DNA of 64,000 nucleotides from Pandoraea anapnoica (GCF_902459765.1 NZ_CABPSP010000003.1:372001-436000); one strand, 5' to 3'. Numbered from the stretch's first letter, positions 16,058-25,957 are shown. The notes: generated by a model from the letters alone, not told the origin. Numbers and translations are program-made.

Positions 16058-17632
16058 TTACGCTTGCGCGAGCGCGCCATCGCGAAGTCGCCACAGGCCG
16101 AGCGGGTTGCTCTCCTGCAAGGCTTCGGGCAGCAACGCATCCGGCAGATCCTGATAGCAGACGGGACGCAGGAAACGATCGATCGCCGATGCGCCAACCG
16201 ACGTGAACATCGCGTTCGACGTTGCGGGGAACGGGCCGCCGTGCACCATCGCGTGACACACCTCGACGCCGGTCGGGAAACCATTGGCGAGAATGCGTCC
16301 GGCGCGACGCTCCAGACTCGGCAGCAGACGGCGTGCGTTAGCCGCGTCGCCAGCGTCGAGTTGCAGCGTGGCCGTCAACTGACCTTCCAGGCGTTCCGTG
16401 ATGGCGATCATCTCGTCGACGGTGTTGCAAGCGATCACGACCGACGCAGGTCCGAACATTTCGTCGTGCAGCGCCGGGGTGGCGAGAAACTCGGCGGCCG
16501 TCGTGCGGAAGAGGGCCGCCTGACCCTGATATGCGCCACCCGCCTGACCGCGCGCGACGAGCGTCACGTTCGGCTCGTCGGCCAGACGCGCGACACCCTT
16601 GTCGTACGCCTGATGAATGCCCGGCGTGAGCATGGTGCCCGCCGCCTTGGTCGTCAGCGCATCGGAGGCCGTCTGGCAGAAACGTTCGAGCGCGTCGCCC
16701 GCGAGGCCCAGCACCAGCCCGGGGTTCGTGCAGAACTGACCGACGCCCATCGTCAGCGAATCGACGAAGCCCTTTGCGATGGCGTCGCCGCGTGCGGCCA
16801 GCGCTTCGGGCAACAGGTATACCGGGTTGATGCTGCTCATCTCGGCATACACCGGAATCGGCACTGCGCGCGACTGAGCGATACGTTGCAGTGCGAGACC
16901 GCCATTACGCGAGCCGGTGAAGCCGACGGCTGCGATCGCGGGATGCGCCACCAGCGCCTCGCCCACGGCACGCTCGCCGACGAGCAGCGAGAAAACACCT
17001 TCCGGCAGATCGAGCTTCTGCACAGCCGAGCGTACGGCGCGTGCCACGAGTTCCGACGTCCCCAAATGCGCGGAGTGCGCCTTCACGATCACCGGGCAAC
17101 CCGCCGCGAATGCTGACGCCGTATCGCCCCCCGCCACGGAGAATGCCAACGGGAAATTGCTTGCGCCGAACACCGCCACGGGGCCGAGTCCGATCTTCGT
17201 CAGACGCAGGTCGCTGCGCGGCAACGGTTCGCGTGCCGGTTGCGCGGGGTCGATGGTGGCGTCGAGGAAATGTCCGTCGCGCACCACGCGGGCGAACATC
17301 CGCAACTGACCGACGGTGCGTCCGCGCTCACCTTGCAGTCGGGCGACGGGCAGGCCGGTCTCGGCGTGGCCGCGTTCGATGAGGGCGTCACCCAGATCGA
17401 GAATGGCCTGCGCAACGGCTTCCAGAAACCCGGCGCGCTTCTCTAGCGGCAACGCGCGGAACGGATCGAAGGCCGCGCGCGCCAGTTCGCACGCACGCTC
17501 GACGTCCTGCACGGTGCCCGCGCCGAACGACGGCGTCAGGCGCTCGCCGCGTGACGGGTCGAACGCTTCGAGCGTTCCCGCACTGCCGCGTACGTCGGCG
17601 CGGCCGATTAACATTTCACCGGTGATCTGCAT
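16058..17632 (-). CDS. 2,5-dioxovalerate (alpha-ketoglutaric semialdehyde) dehydrogenase
   Basis: 524 residues of the aldehyde dehydrogenase superfamily. The catalytic Cys is in GQFCTNPG, the general-base Glu in AEMSSINP, and the cofactor loop is GFTGSRNGG (about 239-247). [16 protein letters not shown] near residue 154 is typical of ketoglutaric semialdehyde dehydrogenases. It oxidises 2,5-dioxopentanoate, the KdgD product, to 2-oxoglutarate, so it finishes the aldarate pathway into the TCA cycle. It starts 10 bases after kdgD and is co-transcribed with it. Confidence 0.9.
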   Translation of the reverse strand: MQITGEMLIGRADVRGSAGTLEAFDPSRGERLTPSFGAGTVQDVERACELARAAFDPFRALPLEKRAGFLEAVAQAILDLGDALIERGHAETGLPVARLQGERGRTVGQLRMFARVVRDGHFLDATIDPAQPAREPLPRSDLRLTKIGLGPVAVFGASNFPLAFSVAGGDTASAFAAGCPVIVKAHSAHLGTSELVARAVRSAVQKLDLPEGVFSLLVGERAVGEALVAHPAIAAVGFTGSRNGGLALQRIAQSRAVPIPVYAEMSSINPVYLLPEALAARGDAIAKGFVDSLTMGVGQFCTNPGLVLGLAGDALERFCQTASDALTTKAAGTMLTPGIHQAYDKGVARLADEPNVTLVARGQAGGAYQGQAALFRTTAAEFLATPALHDEMFGPASVVIACNTVDEMIAITERLEGQLTATLQLDAGDAANARRLLPSLERRAGRILANGFPTGVEVCHAMVHGGPFPATSNAMFTSVGASAIDRFLRPVCYQDLPDALLPEALQESNPLGLWRLRDGALAQA

Positions 17633-17642
17633 GCGGGGCCCC

Positions 17643-18554
17643 TTAGCCTTCGACCTTTTTGATCAGCGCGTCGAGCGCGGCGAGTTCGTCCGGCAGCAGG
17701 TCGGTCAGGGGGGCGCGCACCGGACCGGCGTCACGGCCGACCAGTTTGGCACCGGCCTTGACGATGCTCACGGCATACCCCGGGCGACGGTTGCGAATCT
17801 CCAGGTACGGCAGGAAGAACACGTCGAGCAGGTGGCCGATGGTCTCCTGATCGTTGTTGCACACGGCGCGATAGAACTTCATCGCCGTCTTCGGAATGAA
17901 ATTGAACACGGCCGACGAATACACCGGCACGCCCAACGCGCGGTAGGCCGCGGCATAGACTTCAGCTGTCGGCAGGCCACCCAGATACGAGAAGCGATCG
18001 CCCATGCGGCGGCGGATCTGCACCATGCGCTCGATGTCGCCCACGCCGTCCTTGAAGCCGATCAGGTTCGGGCAGTTCTCGGCCAGACGCTCGAGCTGGT
18101 CCGCACCGAGCTTCGAGTTCGCGCGGTTGTAGACGATCACGCCGATGCTCACGGCCTTGCAGACCTGTTCGACGTGCGCTGCGATGCCGTCGAGGCTCGC
18201 TTCCGTCAGATAGTGCGGCATGAGCAGCACGCCCTTCGCGCCCAGGCGCTCGGCTTCCTTTGCGTACTCGATGGCCAGACGGGTCGGCCCGCCCGCGCCC
18301 GCGAGAATCGGCACCTTGCCCGCACACGTGTCGACGGCCGTCTTGATCACGGCACTGTAATCCTGCGGCGTGAGCGAGAAGAATTCGCCCGTGCCGCCGG
18401 CGGCGAAGAGTGCCGTCGCACCGAACGGCGCGAGCCACTCCAGACGCTCGGCGTAGCCGCGCGCGTTGAAGTCGCCGTTCGCGTCGAAGTCGGTCACGGG
18501 GAAAGACAACAAGCCGTCCGAGACGATTTGCTTGAGTTCTTGAGGTGCAGTCAT
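17643..18554 (-). CDS. kdgD: 5-dehydro-4-deoxyglucarate dehydratase
   Basis: 303 residues of the DHDPS/NAL class I lyase family. It shows [16 protein letters not shown] (about 54-69), [12 protein letters not shown] with the catalytic Tyr, and [10 protein letters not shown] whose Lys forms the Schiff base. The lack of the DapA-type second-site residues and the extended N-terminus ([20 protein letters not shown]) are typical of KdgD. It dehydrates and decarboxylates 5-dehydro-4-deoxyglucarate to 2,5-dioxopentanoate. First gene of a two-gene operon with the semialdehyde dehydrogenase, and divergent from garD, which makes its substrate. Confidence 0.93.
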   Translation of the reverse strand: MTAPQELKQIVSDGLLSFPVTDFDANGDFNARGYAERLEWLAPFGATALFAAGGTGEFFSLTPQDYSAVIKTAVDTCAGKVPILAGAGGPTRLAIEYAKEAERLGAKGVLLMPHYLTEASLDGIAAHVEQVCKAVSIGVIVYNRANSKLGADQLERLAENCPNLIGFKDGVGDIERMVQIRRRMGDRFSYLGGLPTAEVYAAAYRALGVPVYSSAVFNFIPKTAMKFYRAVCNNDQETIGHLLDVFFLPYLEIRNRRPGYAVSIVKAGAKLVGRDAGPVRAPLTDLLPDELAALDALIKKVEG

Positions 18555-18627
18555 TTCAAGAGTTCCTGTCGGCTGATGGGCCGGATTCGATGAATAAAGA
18601 AGGCGCTCAACCAGCGCTCGGCGCTGA

Positions 18628-18647
18628 GTTATATGTCATCGTATAAC
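18628..18647. promoter_or_regulatory. Aldarate operator candidate upstream of kdgD
   Basis: GTTATA-TGTCATCG-TATAAC is a perfect 6-8-6 inverted repeat and contains GTCATCGTATAAC, one base away from the site at 9006. It lies 74 bases upstream of the kdgD start in the 379-bp gap shared with garD, apt for control by the GntR-type regulator. Confidence 0.6.
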
Positions 18648-18772
18648 ATGTGATGAGGTCGGACAAGAGGCTGACCTGTCGAATGGCAGTGGGATAAACC
18701 CGCAAAAGGCGTGGGAAGGGTTTTTCCCGATTCGCGCAGAGGCCCGTAAAGCCACGCATTGCTGGGAATCTA

Positions 18773-18792
18773 GATGTATGATGACACATAAG
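18773..18792. promoter_or_regulatory. Aldarate operator candidate upstream of garD
   Basis: Read on the minus strand this is CTTATGTGTCATCATACATC, sharing TGTCATCRTA with the site at 18628. It lies 142 bases upstream of the chosen garD start. The palindrome is less perfect than at the other sites. Confidence 0.5.
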
Positions 18793-18933
18793 TGACGGGT
18801 GGTTGAGCGAACATCAACGACCGCCCGTGATATTTGTGTCATGGCCCGTGTGATACGACAGATCGCAGGTATCGAGAATGGCGGACGCTGTGGAACGCGG
18901 GGCTGGCGGGATGAGATGGGAGGGGGGAGGGAC

Positions 18934-20520
18934 ATGGCAGCAACGCAGGAGACGGCCGGCGGGAAAGACTCGCCGCGCTACATTCGGATGCAGGCGGAGG
19001 ACAACGTCGCCATCGTGGTGAACGACGGCGGTCTGCCCGCCGGTAGCCGGTTCGCGGACGGACTCGCGCTGATCGATGCCGTGCCGCAGGGCCACAAGGT
19101 GGCGCTGATCGATCTGGCCGCAGGGGCTGCGGTGGTTCGCTACGGTGTGGTCATCGGCTACGCGGCGCGCGATCTGAGCGCGGGCAGTTGGGTCAACGAG
19201 CGAAACCTTGCGATGCCCGAAGCGCCGTCGCTTGACCGTCTGCCGATCAGCACGCGTGTGCCTGCGGAATTACCGCCGCTCGACGGCTTCACGTTCCGGG
19301 GCTATCGCAATGCCGACGGCTCGGTCGGCACGCGCAACATCCTCGCCATTACGACCACTGTGCAGTGCGTTGCGGGCGTGGTGGAGTTCGCCGTCAAGCG
19401 CATTAAGGAGACGTTGCTGCCGCAGTATCCGAATGTCGACGACGTCGTCGCGCTGGAGCACACGTATGGCTGCGGCGTGGCCATCGACGCACCGGATGCC
19501 ATCGTCCCGATCCGCACGCTGCGCAACATCTCCACCAATCCCAACTTTGGCGGCGAAGTGATGGTCGTGAGTCTCGGCTGCGAGAAGTTGCAGCCGGAGC
19601 GTCTGCTCCCGGCAGGCAGCATTCCGATCGGGAGCACCGACGCAGACGGGAAACCCGACACCGTCTGTCTTCAGGACGATGCACATGTCGGCTTTCTGTC
19701 GATGATCGATTCGATCCTGACGATGGCGCGCACGCATCTTGAGCGGCTCAATGCGCGTCAGCGTGAGACGGTGCCTGCGTCTGAACTGATCGTCGGCGTG
19801 CAGTGCGGTGGCAGCGACGCATTCTCGGGGGTGACGGCCAACCCGGCCGTGGGCTTCGCCACCGATCTGCTTGTGCGCGCGGGCGCGACGGTCATGTTCT
19901 CCGAAGTCACCGAAGTGCGCGACGGCATCGACCAACTGACCTCACGTGCGGCCACGCCGGAAGTGGCCGAGGCGATGATTCGCGAGATGGCGTGGTACGA
20001 CGCGTATCTGGAGCGCGGACGCGTCGACCGCAGTGCCAACACCACGCCGGGCAACAAGCGCGGTGGGTTGTCCAACATCGTCGAGAAGGCGATGGGGTCG
20101 ATTGTGAAGTCGGGCAGCGGGCCAATTCACGGCGTGATTTCCCCGGGCGCGAAACTTGATCGCGAACGCCAGCGCGGGCTGATCTACGCCGCGACGCCTG
20201 CGAGCGATTTCATCTGCGGCACGCTGCAACTGGCGGCGGGCATCAACTTGCATGTGTTCACGACCGGGCGTGGGACGCCTTACGGACTCGCCGAGGTGCC
20301 CGTCATCAAGGTGGCGACGCGCTCGGATCTGGCGCGTCGCTGGCATGACCTGATGGATGTGGACGCCGGACGCATCGCCACGGGTGAGGCCACCATCGAA
20401 GACGTGGGCTGGCAGTTGTTCCACCTGATGCTGGCCGTCGCCAGCGGTGAAAAAACGTGGGCCGAGCGATGGGGCCTGCATAACGCGCTGACGTTGTTCA
20501 ACCCCGCGCCGGTGACCTGA
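18934..20520 (+). CDS. garD: Galactarate dehydratase
   Basis: 528 residues from the ATG at 18934, immediately after a purine-rich GGGAGGGGGGAGGGAC; an open extension back to 18799 lacks such a site. N-terminal SAF-like domain (about 15-105), then the UxaA/GarD catalytic part: [38 protein letters not shown] and [20 protein letters not shown], which carries the Fe-binding Cys/His residues of the altronate/galactarate dehydratase family. It converts galactarate to 5-dehydro-4-deoxyglucarate for KdgD. Length agrees with E. coli GarD (523). Confidence 0.92.
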   Translation: MAATQETAGGKDSPRYIRMQAEDNVAIVVNDGGLPAGSRFADGLALIDAVPQGHKVALIDLAAGAAVVRYGVVIGYAARDLSAGSWVNERNLAMPEAPSLDRLPISTRVPAELPPLDGFTFRGYRNADGSVGTRNILAITTTVQCVAGVVEFAVKRIKETLLPQYPNVDDVVALEHTYGCGVAIDAPDAIVPIRTLRNISTNPNFGGEVMVVSLGCEKLQPERLLPAGSIPIGSTDADGKPDTVCLQDDAHVGFLSMIDSILTMARTHLERLNARQRETVPASELIVGVQCGGSDAFSGVTANPAVGFATDLLVRAGATVMFSEVTEVRDGIDQLTSRAATPEVAEAMIREMAWYDAYLERGRVDRSANTTPGNKRGGLSNIVEKAMGSIVKSGSGPIHGVISPGAKLDRERQRGLIYAATPASDFICGTLQLAAGINLHVFTTGRGTPYGLAEVPVIKVATRSDLARRWHDLMDVDAGRIATGEATIEDVGWQLFHLMLAVASGEKTWAERWGLHNALTLFNPAPVT

Positions 20521-20550
20521 GCCCGACGCGTCGATTTGCGAGTGAGAGGC

Positions 20551-21027
20551 TCAGAGTTCGGCTTGCGTTTGCGCAAGTCCGAATTCGAGCATGGCCGGTA
20601 CGAAGCAGTGATTGAGCGTGTCGCGCCGCGACAGCTTCGTGAGGACATAGCGACGAAACGGCGTGAGCGTGCCCCAGTCGCCGACGTCCGGCGCAAGCAG
20701 GTCGGCCATCTCACACTGCTTGAGCAATCCGGGCGGCAGGGCATTCATGTCCTGCCAGGCCGTGGGTGCGGCGTCGACACTGCGCTCGACCGCCTGCCCG
20801 AGATGATCGCGCGCGATCTCATCGAGACGCGCAGCAAAATCCTCGTCGCCCGGCACGCACGACGCGAGCGTCTCGCGGGCTTCTTGCGGCAGACGCTGCC
20901 AGTCCGCTAGCGACAGATGCTGGCCGTTACGATCCAGATTGAAGCGAATCGCCATCGTGATGTATTTGAGGTTTTCGCAGGCCTCAATTTCGAAAACAAA
21001 CATCGGCAGACGCTGGTAAAGGTGCAT
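20551..21027 (-). CDS. Nitrate reductase-associated protein family (TIGR02664-like)
   Basis: 158 residues from the ATG at 21027 (GAGGAG ten bases upstream). The pattern FVFEIEACENLKYITMAIRF, then LDRNGQHLSLADWQRLPQEA and later WGTLTPFRRYVLTKLSRRD, fits the small conserved family labelled nitrate reductase-associated, of unknown biochemical function. No nitrate reductase genes are in this window, so the context gives no support for that role. An open extension upstream to 21381 is not supported. Confidence 0.7.
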   Translation of the reverse strand: MHLYQRLPMFVFEIEACENLKYITMAIRFNLDRNGQHLSLADWQRLPQEARETLASCVPGDEDFAARLDEIARDHLGQAVERSVDAAPTAWQDMNALPPGLLKQCEMADLLAPDVGDWGTLTPFRRYVLTKLSRRDTLNHCFVPAMLEFGLAQTQAEL

Positions 21028-21450
21028 GGCTGTCACTCCTCGTGTGGCGACGTATCGCATGCGGGCGATTGTACTCGCGCCCCGAGGGCGATTGCGTACG
21101 GGTTGCGCGCGTGACGATGCGGCATGGCGACGCACCGACGCGGAGGATCTGGCCAGTTCGGCACCGCTTTCGGCGTCCCTCTCACGGGCGTTGTCTTTCC
21201 AAAATTGCCGATTGTTCTTGGGAAAACTCTCAAAATCACTCGGGCGAACGCTGAAAAATTCCATCGTTTTGCGAGACGTCGCGTAGCACGGAAAGGCTGA
21301 CTTTGAGCGGCCGCCCGGCGATTTCGGACAGTTCACATCCCCTGCAATGTGAAGCGTCCTAGAGATTCGGTTCTTTCCCAAGGCCGTCCGGATTTCCTAA
21401 GGTAGGCGTTATGCCGATCCATTCCCAATTCACCGCCGACAGGAGCCGAC
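21028..21450. other. Intergenic region with one inverted repeat
   Basis: No gene is supported here: the open frames are short, lack ribosome binding sites and do not resemble known families. The only structured element is the inverted repeat at 21332-21353. Base composition is ordinary. Confidence 0.6.
21332..21353. promoter_or_regulatory. Inverted repeat TTCACAT-N8-ATGTGAA
   Basis: A perfect 7-8-7 inverted repeat 98 bases before the 97-residue ORF. The half-sites are in the opposite order to a CRP site (TGTGA...TCACA), so it is not a simple CRP box. Candidate operator for the two-gene unit downstream. Confidence 0.35.
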
Positions 21451-21744
21451 ATGCCGTCCCGTACGTCTAATGCGTCGCCCATGCCTTTCCCGTTTCTTCC
21501 CGTAATCCTGGAGTCGCCTAAGGCGTCAACGTCGCACGGCTCAGCGGCGTCGCCCGAGGTGTCGGAGCCTGCGAGTCGTGCCAGTGCGGTACGCAGCAAG
21601 CCGCGAACAAGCCGTCGCCCGGCGGTGGTCGAGGCCGCACAGCCGCCGGGCATGGACTGCGATGGAGGCTGCTCGCTGAGGGTGGAGGTGGTGCGCGGCA
21701 TCGCGCCCGAATGTCTGACATTGCTCGGAGCCATCGTCCGATGA
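21451..21744 (+). CDS. Small protein of unknown function, coupled to the next gene
   Basis: 97 residues with a good ribosome binding site (AGGAGCCGAC before the ATG). I do not recognise the family. The first two thirds are Ser/Pro/Ala/Arg-rich and probably disordered; the last 30 residues look folded and hold three Cys (MDCDGGCSLRVEVVRGIAPE, then CLTLLGAIVR). The stop TGA overlaps the ATG of the haem-oxygenase-like gene (ATGA at 21741-21744), so the two are translated together. A substrate, a subunit or a RiPP-like precursor are all possible; nothing in the sequence decides. Confidence 0.55.
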   Translation: MPSRTSNASPMPFPFLPVILESPKASTSHGSAASPEVSEPASRASAVRSKPRTSRRPAVVEAAQPPGMDCDGGCSLRVEVVRGIAPECLTLLGAIVR

Positions 21745-22733
21745 GCGCCGTTGCGACTCACCCCGTGTCACACGTGCAAGGCGATGCGGCCGGAGAGACG
21801 TCGGTGTCGGCGGGTGGCGCGGTATGGGTGATCGCCTCGCCGCACGCGCAATGGACGTGTGCGCCGGACGCCGTGACCGTGTCGTCCTATGAAGTGTCGT
21901 GCACGCTGCACGGGGCGCCCGTCGACACGGCGTTGTGGCTCGAACGCATGAAGCATGGCGTGTTGCTGGCGCAAGCGCCGGTGCGCGGGACGTGGCTGGC
22001 AACGCTTGTCGACGAAGCGTTGGTGCACGTGTTGCCAGCAACACCTCACGGCAGTCGTGACATCGTGCCCGCGTTCGGGAAGATCTGCGACGCATGGGTG
22101 CGGGGCATTTTCGCGGCACCGTTCTGGACACGTTTTCTCGCGGGCGAGTCGAGCGACATTCAGGTGCTGGCGTTTCTCGCGCAGCTCTACCATCGCGCGG
22201 CAGGGGCTGACGTCCACAATCGCATTGCGGTGGAGCGCTGCACCGACGCGGCACTGCGACCGCTGCTGCTGCGTCAGTACCGCGAGCAGCGCGGGCAGTC
22301 GACGATGCTGGCCGCAGGGCTGTTGCGATGCGGCCCGGCGGCGCGCACCTTTCTGGACAGCGGTGCCTTCGACGCGACGCACGCACTGATCGACTTCATC
22401 ATCGGCGCGGCGGGCGATATGCCCGCTTACGTCGGATGTTGTGCGCTGTGTCAGGCGCCCGCAACGGTGCGCGCGGCCAGCGAGATCGAAGCGCAGTTCG
22501 AGGCGCTCGCGCAGCGCTATCCGTCGGCGGCCGACGGCTTTGCGGCTGTCTGCGCGCATGCACGGCATGACGCGAGCGTGTGCGGCGGCACGGCGCTGCT
22601 CGCGCAATGGGTGGAAGACGCGGGTGAGCCGGACGTGCCGTCGCGGCTGCGGATGTTGCGTGGCGCGTATGGGGTTGCGTCGGCGTACCGGGTGATGTTC
22701 GATGCGTTGCATCGGCTCGACGAAGAACTCTGA
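21741..22733 (+). CDS. Haem-oxygenase-like fold (iron-containing redox enzyme-like) protein
   Basis: 330 residues from the ATG at 21741 (GGAG 10 bases upstream); an earlier in-frame ATG at 21711 lies inside the preceding gene. Helical throughout. The stretch VLAFLAQLYHRAAGADVHNR and LLLRQYREQRGQSTMLAAGL resembles the PF14518-type haem-oxygenase-like family, where the second segment usually reads EExxH; here it is EQRGQ. A second ligand helix reads YVGCCALCQAP where a Glu is expected. The usual diiron ligands thus seem partly replaced, so the protein may be non-catalytic or bind another cofactor. Family assignment is tentative. Confidence 0.5.
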   Translation: MSAVATHPVSHVQGDAAGETSVSAGGAVWVIASPHAQWTCAPDAVTVSSYEVSCTLHGAPVDTALWLERMKHGVLLAQAPVRGTWLATLVDEALVHVLPATPHGSRDIVPAFGKICDAWVRGIFAAPFWTRFLAGESSDIQVLAFLAQLYHRAAGADVHNRIAVERCTDAALRPLLLRQYREQRGQSTMLAAGLLRCGPAARTFLDSGAFDATHALIDFIIGAAGDMPAYVGCCALCQAPATVRAASEIEAQFEALAQRYPSAADGFAAVCAHARHDASVCGGTALLAQWVEDAGEPDVPSRLRMLRGAYGVASAYRVMFDALHRLDEEL

Positions 22734-22773
22734 CGAGAGAAGTACTGCGCGGTCCTGAGGTCGGCGAGCAACG

Positions 22774-22794
22774 CATGCCCCCGATTGGGGCATG
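22774..22794. promoter_or_regulatory. Inverted repeat CATGCCCC-N5-GGGGCATG
   Basis: A perfect 8-5-8 inverted repeat 40 bases after the haem-oxygenase-like gene and just upstream of a TATAAT box at 22802. It could be an operator over the -35 region of the DMT transporter promoter. It lacks a U tract, which argues against a terminator. Confidence 0.45.
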
Positions 22795-22801
22795 TCACTC
22801 G

Positions 22802-22807
22802 TATAAT
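22802..22807 (+). promoter_or_regulatory. -10 box TATAAT before the DMT transporter gene
   Basis: A consensus -10 hexamer 53 bases before the ATG at 22860. No good -35 is present at 16-18 bp, and the inverted repeat at 22774-22794 occupies that place, suggesting activator or repressor control. Confidence 0.45.
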
Positions 22808-22859
22808 GGCGTCCCAACGGCGGGGGCGGTTGCGGCTCCATGCCGTCCGCCCCCTGACC

Positions 22860-23753
22860 ATGACAACCCAACTCGCCTACCTCGCCGCGCTCGGTGCCGC
22901 CCTCTGCTGGGCTTGCAGCGGCATGATCGCCATCACGCCTGTCCGTCAGGCCGGTTCGTTCCCCTTCAACTACGCTCGCATGCTGCTGGTCTTCGCGATG
23001 CTGCTATTCGCACTCGCGGTGCTGCGTGGCTGGCCGTCGCTGTCGCTTGAGCAGTGGTTGCGGCTCACAGCGTCGGGGCTGATCGGCATTCTCGTGGGCG
23101 ACACGATTCTCTACACGTCGCTCGGACGTCTTGGGCCGCGACGCAACTCCATCGTCTTCGCAACCAATGCACCGATGACGGCCGTGCTCGGTTACTTCTG
23201 GCTAGGCGAAGCGCTGGGCTGGCGGGCGGTCGTGGGCGTTGCGCTGGTAACGGCCGGGGTAGCACTCGCCATCGCCTTCGGCGGCCGTCGGGAAGACGCG
23301 AATCACTGGGAGTCGGTACGAGGCGATGTGCGCGTGGGTGTCGCCATTGGGTTGACAGCGGCGCTGTGTCACTCGATCGGGACGCTTATCGCCAAGCCCG
23401 TGATGGCGGCTGGCGTGGACCCCGTGGGGGCGTCGGCGGTGCGTGTTGGCGTGTCGGCACTCGGGCTGACGATCCTCGCGGCACGACGCGGAAGAGGCAT
23501 CTTCTCGGACTTTACGCCGGGCACACTGGCGCTCACGGCGGCGTCCGGCTTCGTCGGCGTGGCCGTCGGCATGACGTTGCTGCTGTATGGCATGGGGCAT
23601 GGCAACACGGGCGTCATCGCGACGCTCTCGGCGACCACGCCGGTGATGGTGTTGCCGCTGCTGTGGATTCGCACGCGGCAGCGTCCGGCAGCGGGCGCCT
23701 GGTGGGGCGCGCTGATCGCCAGCGCCGGGGTGGCGCTGATATTTAACCGCTGA
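22860..23753 (+). CDS. EamA/DMT family transporter
   Basis: 297 residues from the ATG at 22860. Ten predicted membrane helices in two EamA repeats (about 8-138 and 160-295). The first repeat ends TNAPMTAVLGYFWLGEALGW, the classic EamA segment; the second has the matching LSATTPVMVLPLLW. Inner-membrane exporter or permease of small metabolites; substrate unknown. It follows the haem-oxygenase-like gene by 126 bp with its own -10 box, so it is probably a separate unit. Confidence 0.9.
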   Translation: MTTQLAYLAALGAALCWACSGMIAITPVRQAGSFPFNYARMLLVFAMLLFALAVLRGWPSLSLEQWLRLTASGLIGILVGDTILYTSLGRLGPRRNSIVFATNAPMTAVLGYFWLGEALGWRAVVGVALVTAGVALAIAFGGRREDANHWESVRGDVRVGVAIGLTAALCHSIGTLIAKPVMAAGVDPVGASAVRVGVSALGLTILAARRGRGIFSDFTPGTLALTAASGFVGVAVGMTLLLYGMGHGNTGVIATLSATTPVMVLPLLWIRTRQRPAAGAWWGALIASAGVALIFNR

Positions 23754-23788
23754 GGTTGATGGCGCGCGCCCGAAGCGCCTGAAACGGC

Positions 23789-24616
23789 TTAGCGTGTGAC
23801 GGGCGTTTGTAGTGCGTCGGCGCTCTGATGCGACGATTCGGTGCCGAGCGTCGGTACCTGAACGTCCTGAGAGGGCGCGGGGCGCGGTACGCTCGGCGTG
23901 AGCAGGCGTCGCAACCAGGCGGCGATGCGCTCGAAGACACCCGGATCGTCGTTGAACAATTCGGGACGCAGCACGCCCAGATACTCCAGAATCTGATCCG
24001 CTTCCTGAGCACCGACCGAGCCGTAAATGACGGCGAGATCGAGTAGCGCGCGCAGTTCGCCGAGCTTTTCGCGGGCTTGTAGCGAGCGGGCGGTTTCGAC
24101 GGCGCGCTTTGCTTCGAACACACGTTCGCGCAGCACCGAGGCGGTGCGCCATGCGGGCGTCTGCAACGTGGCCTCCAGCGTTCGCAGGTCCTGCGCCGAC
24201 GTCACGATCTGACCGGCGAGCGATTCCACGATGCGCTCCTCGCCCTTCGCTTCCCTCACGATGCCTTCGGCCCAGCGACTGGCCTGACGCGCCATGTCTT
24301 CGCGCGACCATTCCGGGCGCGAGACGAAATAGAACCCGTGCTGGCGCGCCTGATTCAGGATGATCGAGACGACGTCCGGAAACTGCTTGTCGAACGTGCG
24401 CTTGGCCCACGCGTAGTGGCCGCCCGCGAGCAGTTGGGCGACGGCGGCTTCGGTGAGCGGCACGGTGCTGTCGAGCAGGCGGGCGCGCAGGAAGTCGTCG
24501 AAGGGCGGCGGCGTGAAATGACGGTCGACGGCAGCGGAGATGCGCACGAAGGCGTCGAAATCCTTTTGCAGATCGGCCAGCGCGCTGTCGGAGAGCGTAA
24601 GGGCGATGCGGCTCAT
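23789..24616 (-). CDS. Hypothetical helical protein
   Basis: 275 residues from the ATG at 24616 (MSRIALTLSDSALADLQKDF). I do not recognise a family. The protein is almost entirely helical with coiled-coil-like stretches (about 120-205, with ERIVESLAGQIVTSAQDLRT and ASVLRERVFEAKRAVETARS). It has no signal peptide or membrane helix and ends in a Pro/Ser/Gln tail. It is convergent with the DMT transporter and separated by 349 bp from egtD. Codon use is like its neighbours, so it is probably a real gene. Confidence 0.6.
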   Translation of the reverse strand: MSRIALTLSDSALADLQKDFDAFVRISAAVDRHFTPPPFDDFLRARLLDSTVPLTEAAVAQLLAGGHYAWAKRTFDKQFPDVVSIILNQARQHGFYFVSRPEWSREDMARQASRWAEGIVREAKGEERIVESLAGQIVTSAQDLRTLEATLQTPAWRTASVLRERVFEAKRAVETARSLQAREKLGELRALLDLAVIYGSVGAQEADQILEYLGVLRPELFNDDPGVFERIAAWLRRLLTPSVPRPAPSQDVQVPTLGTESSHQSADALQTPVTR

Positions 24617-24964
24617 CGTGACCGGCTCCCGGTCGAGGCGATAGCGTGTCCGTCCCACGCGAGCGAAGTCGCGTCGGCCGGCCGAGCGTCGGTGCGAGTG
24701 CCCGTGTGAGTGAGGCGAGTCACAGGCGGTGCCGCCGGAGCCCGTGCCACGTGCATCCCCATTGCGCGTGAAGTCATGTGCAGCGATTCGTATCAACGGT
24801 GCGCTGCGGTCATGGCCGTGCGCTGTGAGATGGGCTGTCCCGCCGGGCGTTTGTCACGTCCGTGGCGGGCAGCATGAGTCTGCATGCATCAACGGCACAA
24901 CGGCGCAAAAACTTTAGCCTCCGGACGCATTTTCTTTCAACGCCTTGTGGAGACGGTCCCCGGA
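24617..24964. other. Intergenic region, nothing recognised
   Basis: A 348-bp gap between egtD (ending at 24965) and the hypothetical gene. The frame of the hypothetical gene stays open to 24796, but that part is low-complexity Arg/Gly/His and unsupported. No terminator or operator stands out. Confidence 0.5.
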
Positions 24965-25957
24965 TCACTCGCCGTTGGCAGGACGCAGCAGATAGACGGC
25001 GAAGCGCGAGCGGGCGTCGAGCCAGACGCGCTCGATATCCCAGCCAGCGGAGTTCGCCAGTGCGCGGAACTCCGTCTGTCCATATTTGTAGGAGTTCTCA
25101 GTATGGATGGACTCGCCTGCCAAGAAATCGAAGCGATGGCCGAGGACGTTGGCCGAGAATGCGCGCTGTGCGACCAGATGCATCTCGATACGGCTGGCCT
25201 TCGCATTGAAGCGGGCTTCGTGACGGAAGGCATCCAGTGGCAGATCGCCGTCGAGTTCGCGGTTGATGCGCACGAGCACGTTCAGATCGAACTGCGCCGT
25301 CACCCCGCGCGCGTCGTCGTACGCGGGCAACAGCACGGCGGGATCCTTGCACGCGTCCACGCCGACGACCATGCGCCGGTGCGGTCCGAGCATCTTGCCG
25401 ACATGGGCAAGGAAGGCGGCCGCTTGTCCGGGCGCGAAGTTGCCGATCGTCGAGCCGGGGAAGAAGCCGAGGCGCGGCCCTTGCGTGTTGTGCAGCTGTG
25501 GCGGTAGGTGGAACGGGCGGGTGAAGTCGGCGCGCACCGGCAGCATCGGAATGCCGGGACAGCGGCGCGCGAGTGTGGCGACGGCGTCGTCCAGAAAGTC
25601 GTCGGCAATGTCGACGGGCACGTACGCGCGTGGGGTCACGAGGGCATCGAGCAGCAGCGGTGTCTTGCGGCTCGACCCGCTGCCGAACTCCACGACGACG
25701 GCGTTCGGTCCGACGACATCGGCAATGGCGGCGGAGCACTCGCCGAGCAGGGCGGTTTCGGTGCGCGTCTGGTAATACTCGTCGAGGCCTGTGATCTCTT
25801 CGAAGAGTTCGCTGCCGCGCTGGTCGTACAGCCAGACGCTGGGCAACGTTTTCGGCGTGTGGCCGAGACCGGCGAGCACGTCGGTGGCAAAGGCGTTTTC
25901 CGGCAATGACGGGCAAACGAACGCCGTGGCTTGTTGGGATTGCGTAGCTTGCAACAT
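24965..25957 (-). CDS. egtD: L-histidine N-alpha-methyltransferase (hercynine synthase)
   Basis: 330 residues. The SAM-binding motif I is VVVEFGSGSSRKTPLLLDAL (about 88-107), preceded by DQRGSELFEEITGLDEYYQT, the signature of the EgtD (DUF2260-type) family. FFPGSTIGNF and the C-terminal ENSYKYGQTEFRAL complete the match. It trimethylates histidine to hercynine, the first step of ergothioneine synthesis. Its start shares a base with the egtB stop, so the pair is one translational unit. Length is close to mycobacterial EgtD (321). Confidence 0.93.
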   Translation of the reverse strand: MLQATQSQQATAFVCPSLPENAFATDVLAGLGHTPKTLPSVWLYDQRGSELFEEITGLDEYYQTRTETALLGECSAAIADVVGPNAVVVEFGSGSSRKTPLLLDALVTPRAYVPVDIADDFLDDAVATLARRCPGIPMLPVRADFTRPFHLPPQLHNTQGPRLGFFPGSTIGNFAPGQAAAFLAHVGKMLGPHRRMVVGVDACKDPAVLLPAYDDARGVTAQFDLNVLVRINRELDGDLPLDAFRHEARFNAKASRIEMHLVAQRAFSANVLGHRFDFLAGESIHTENSYKYGQTEFRALANSAGWDIERVWLDARSRFAVYLLRPANGE

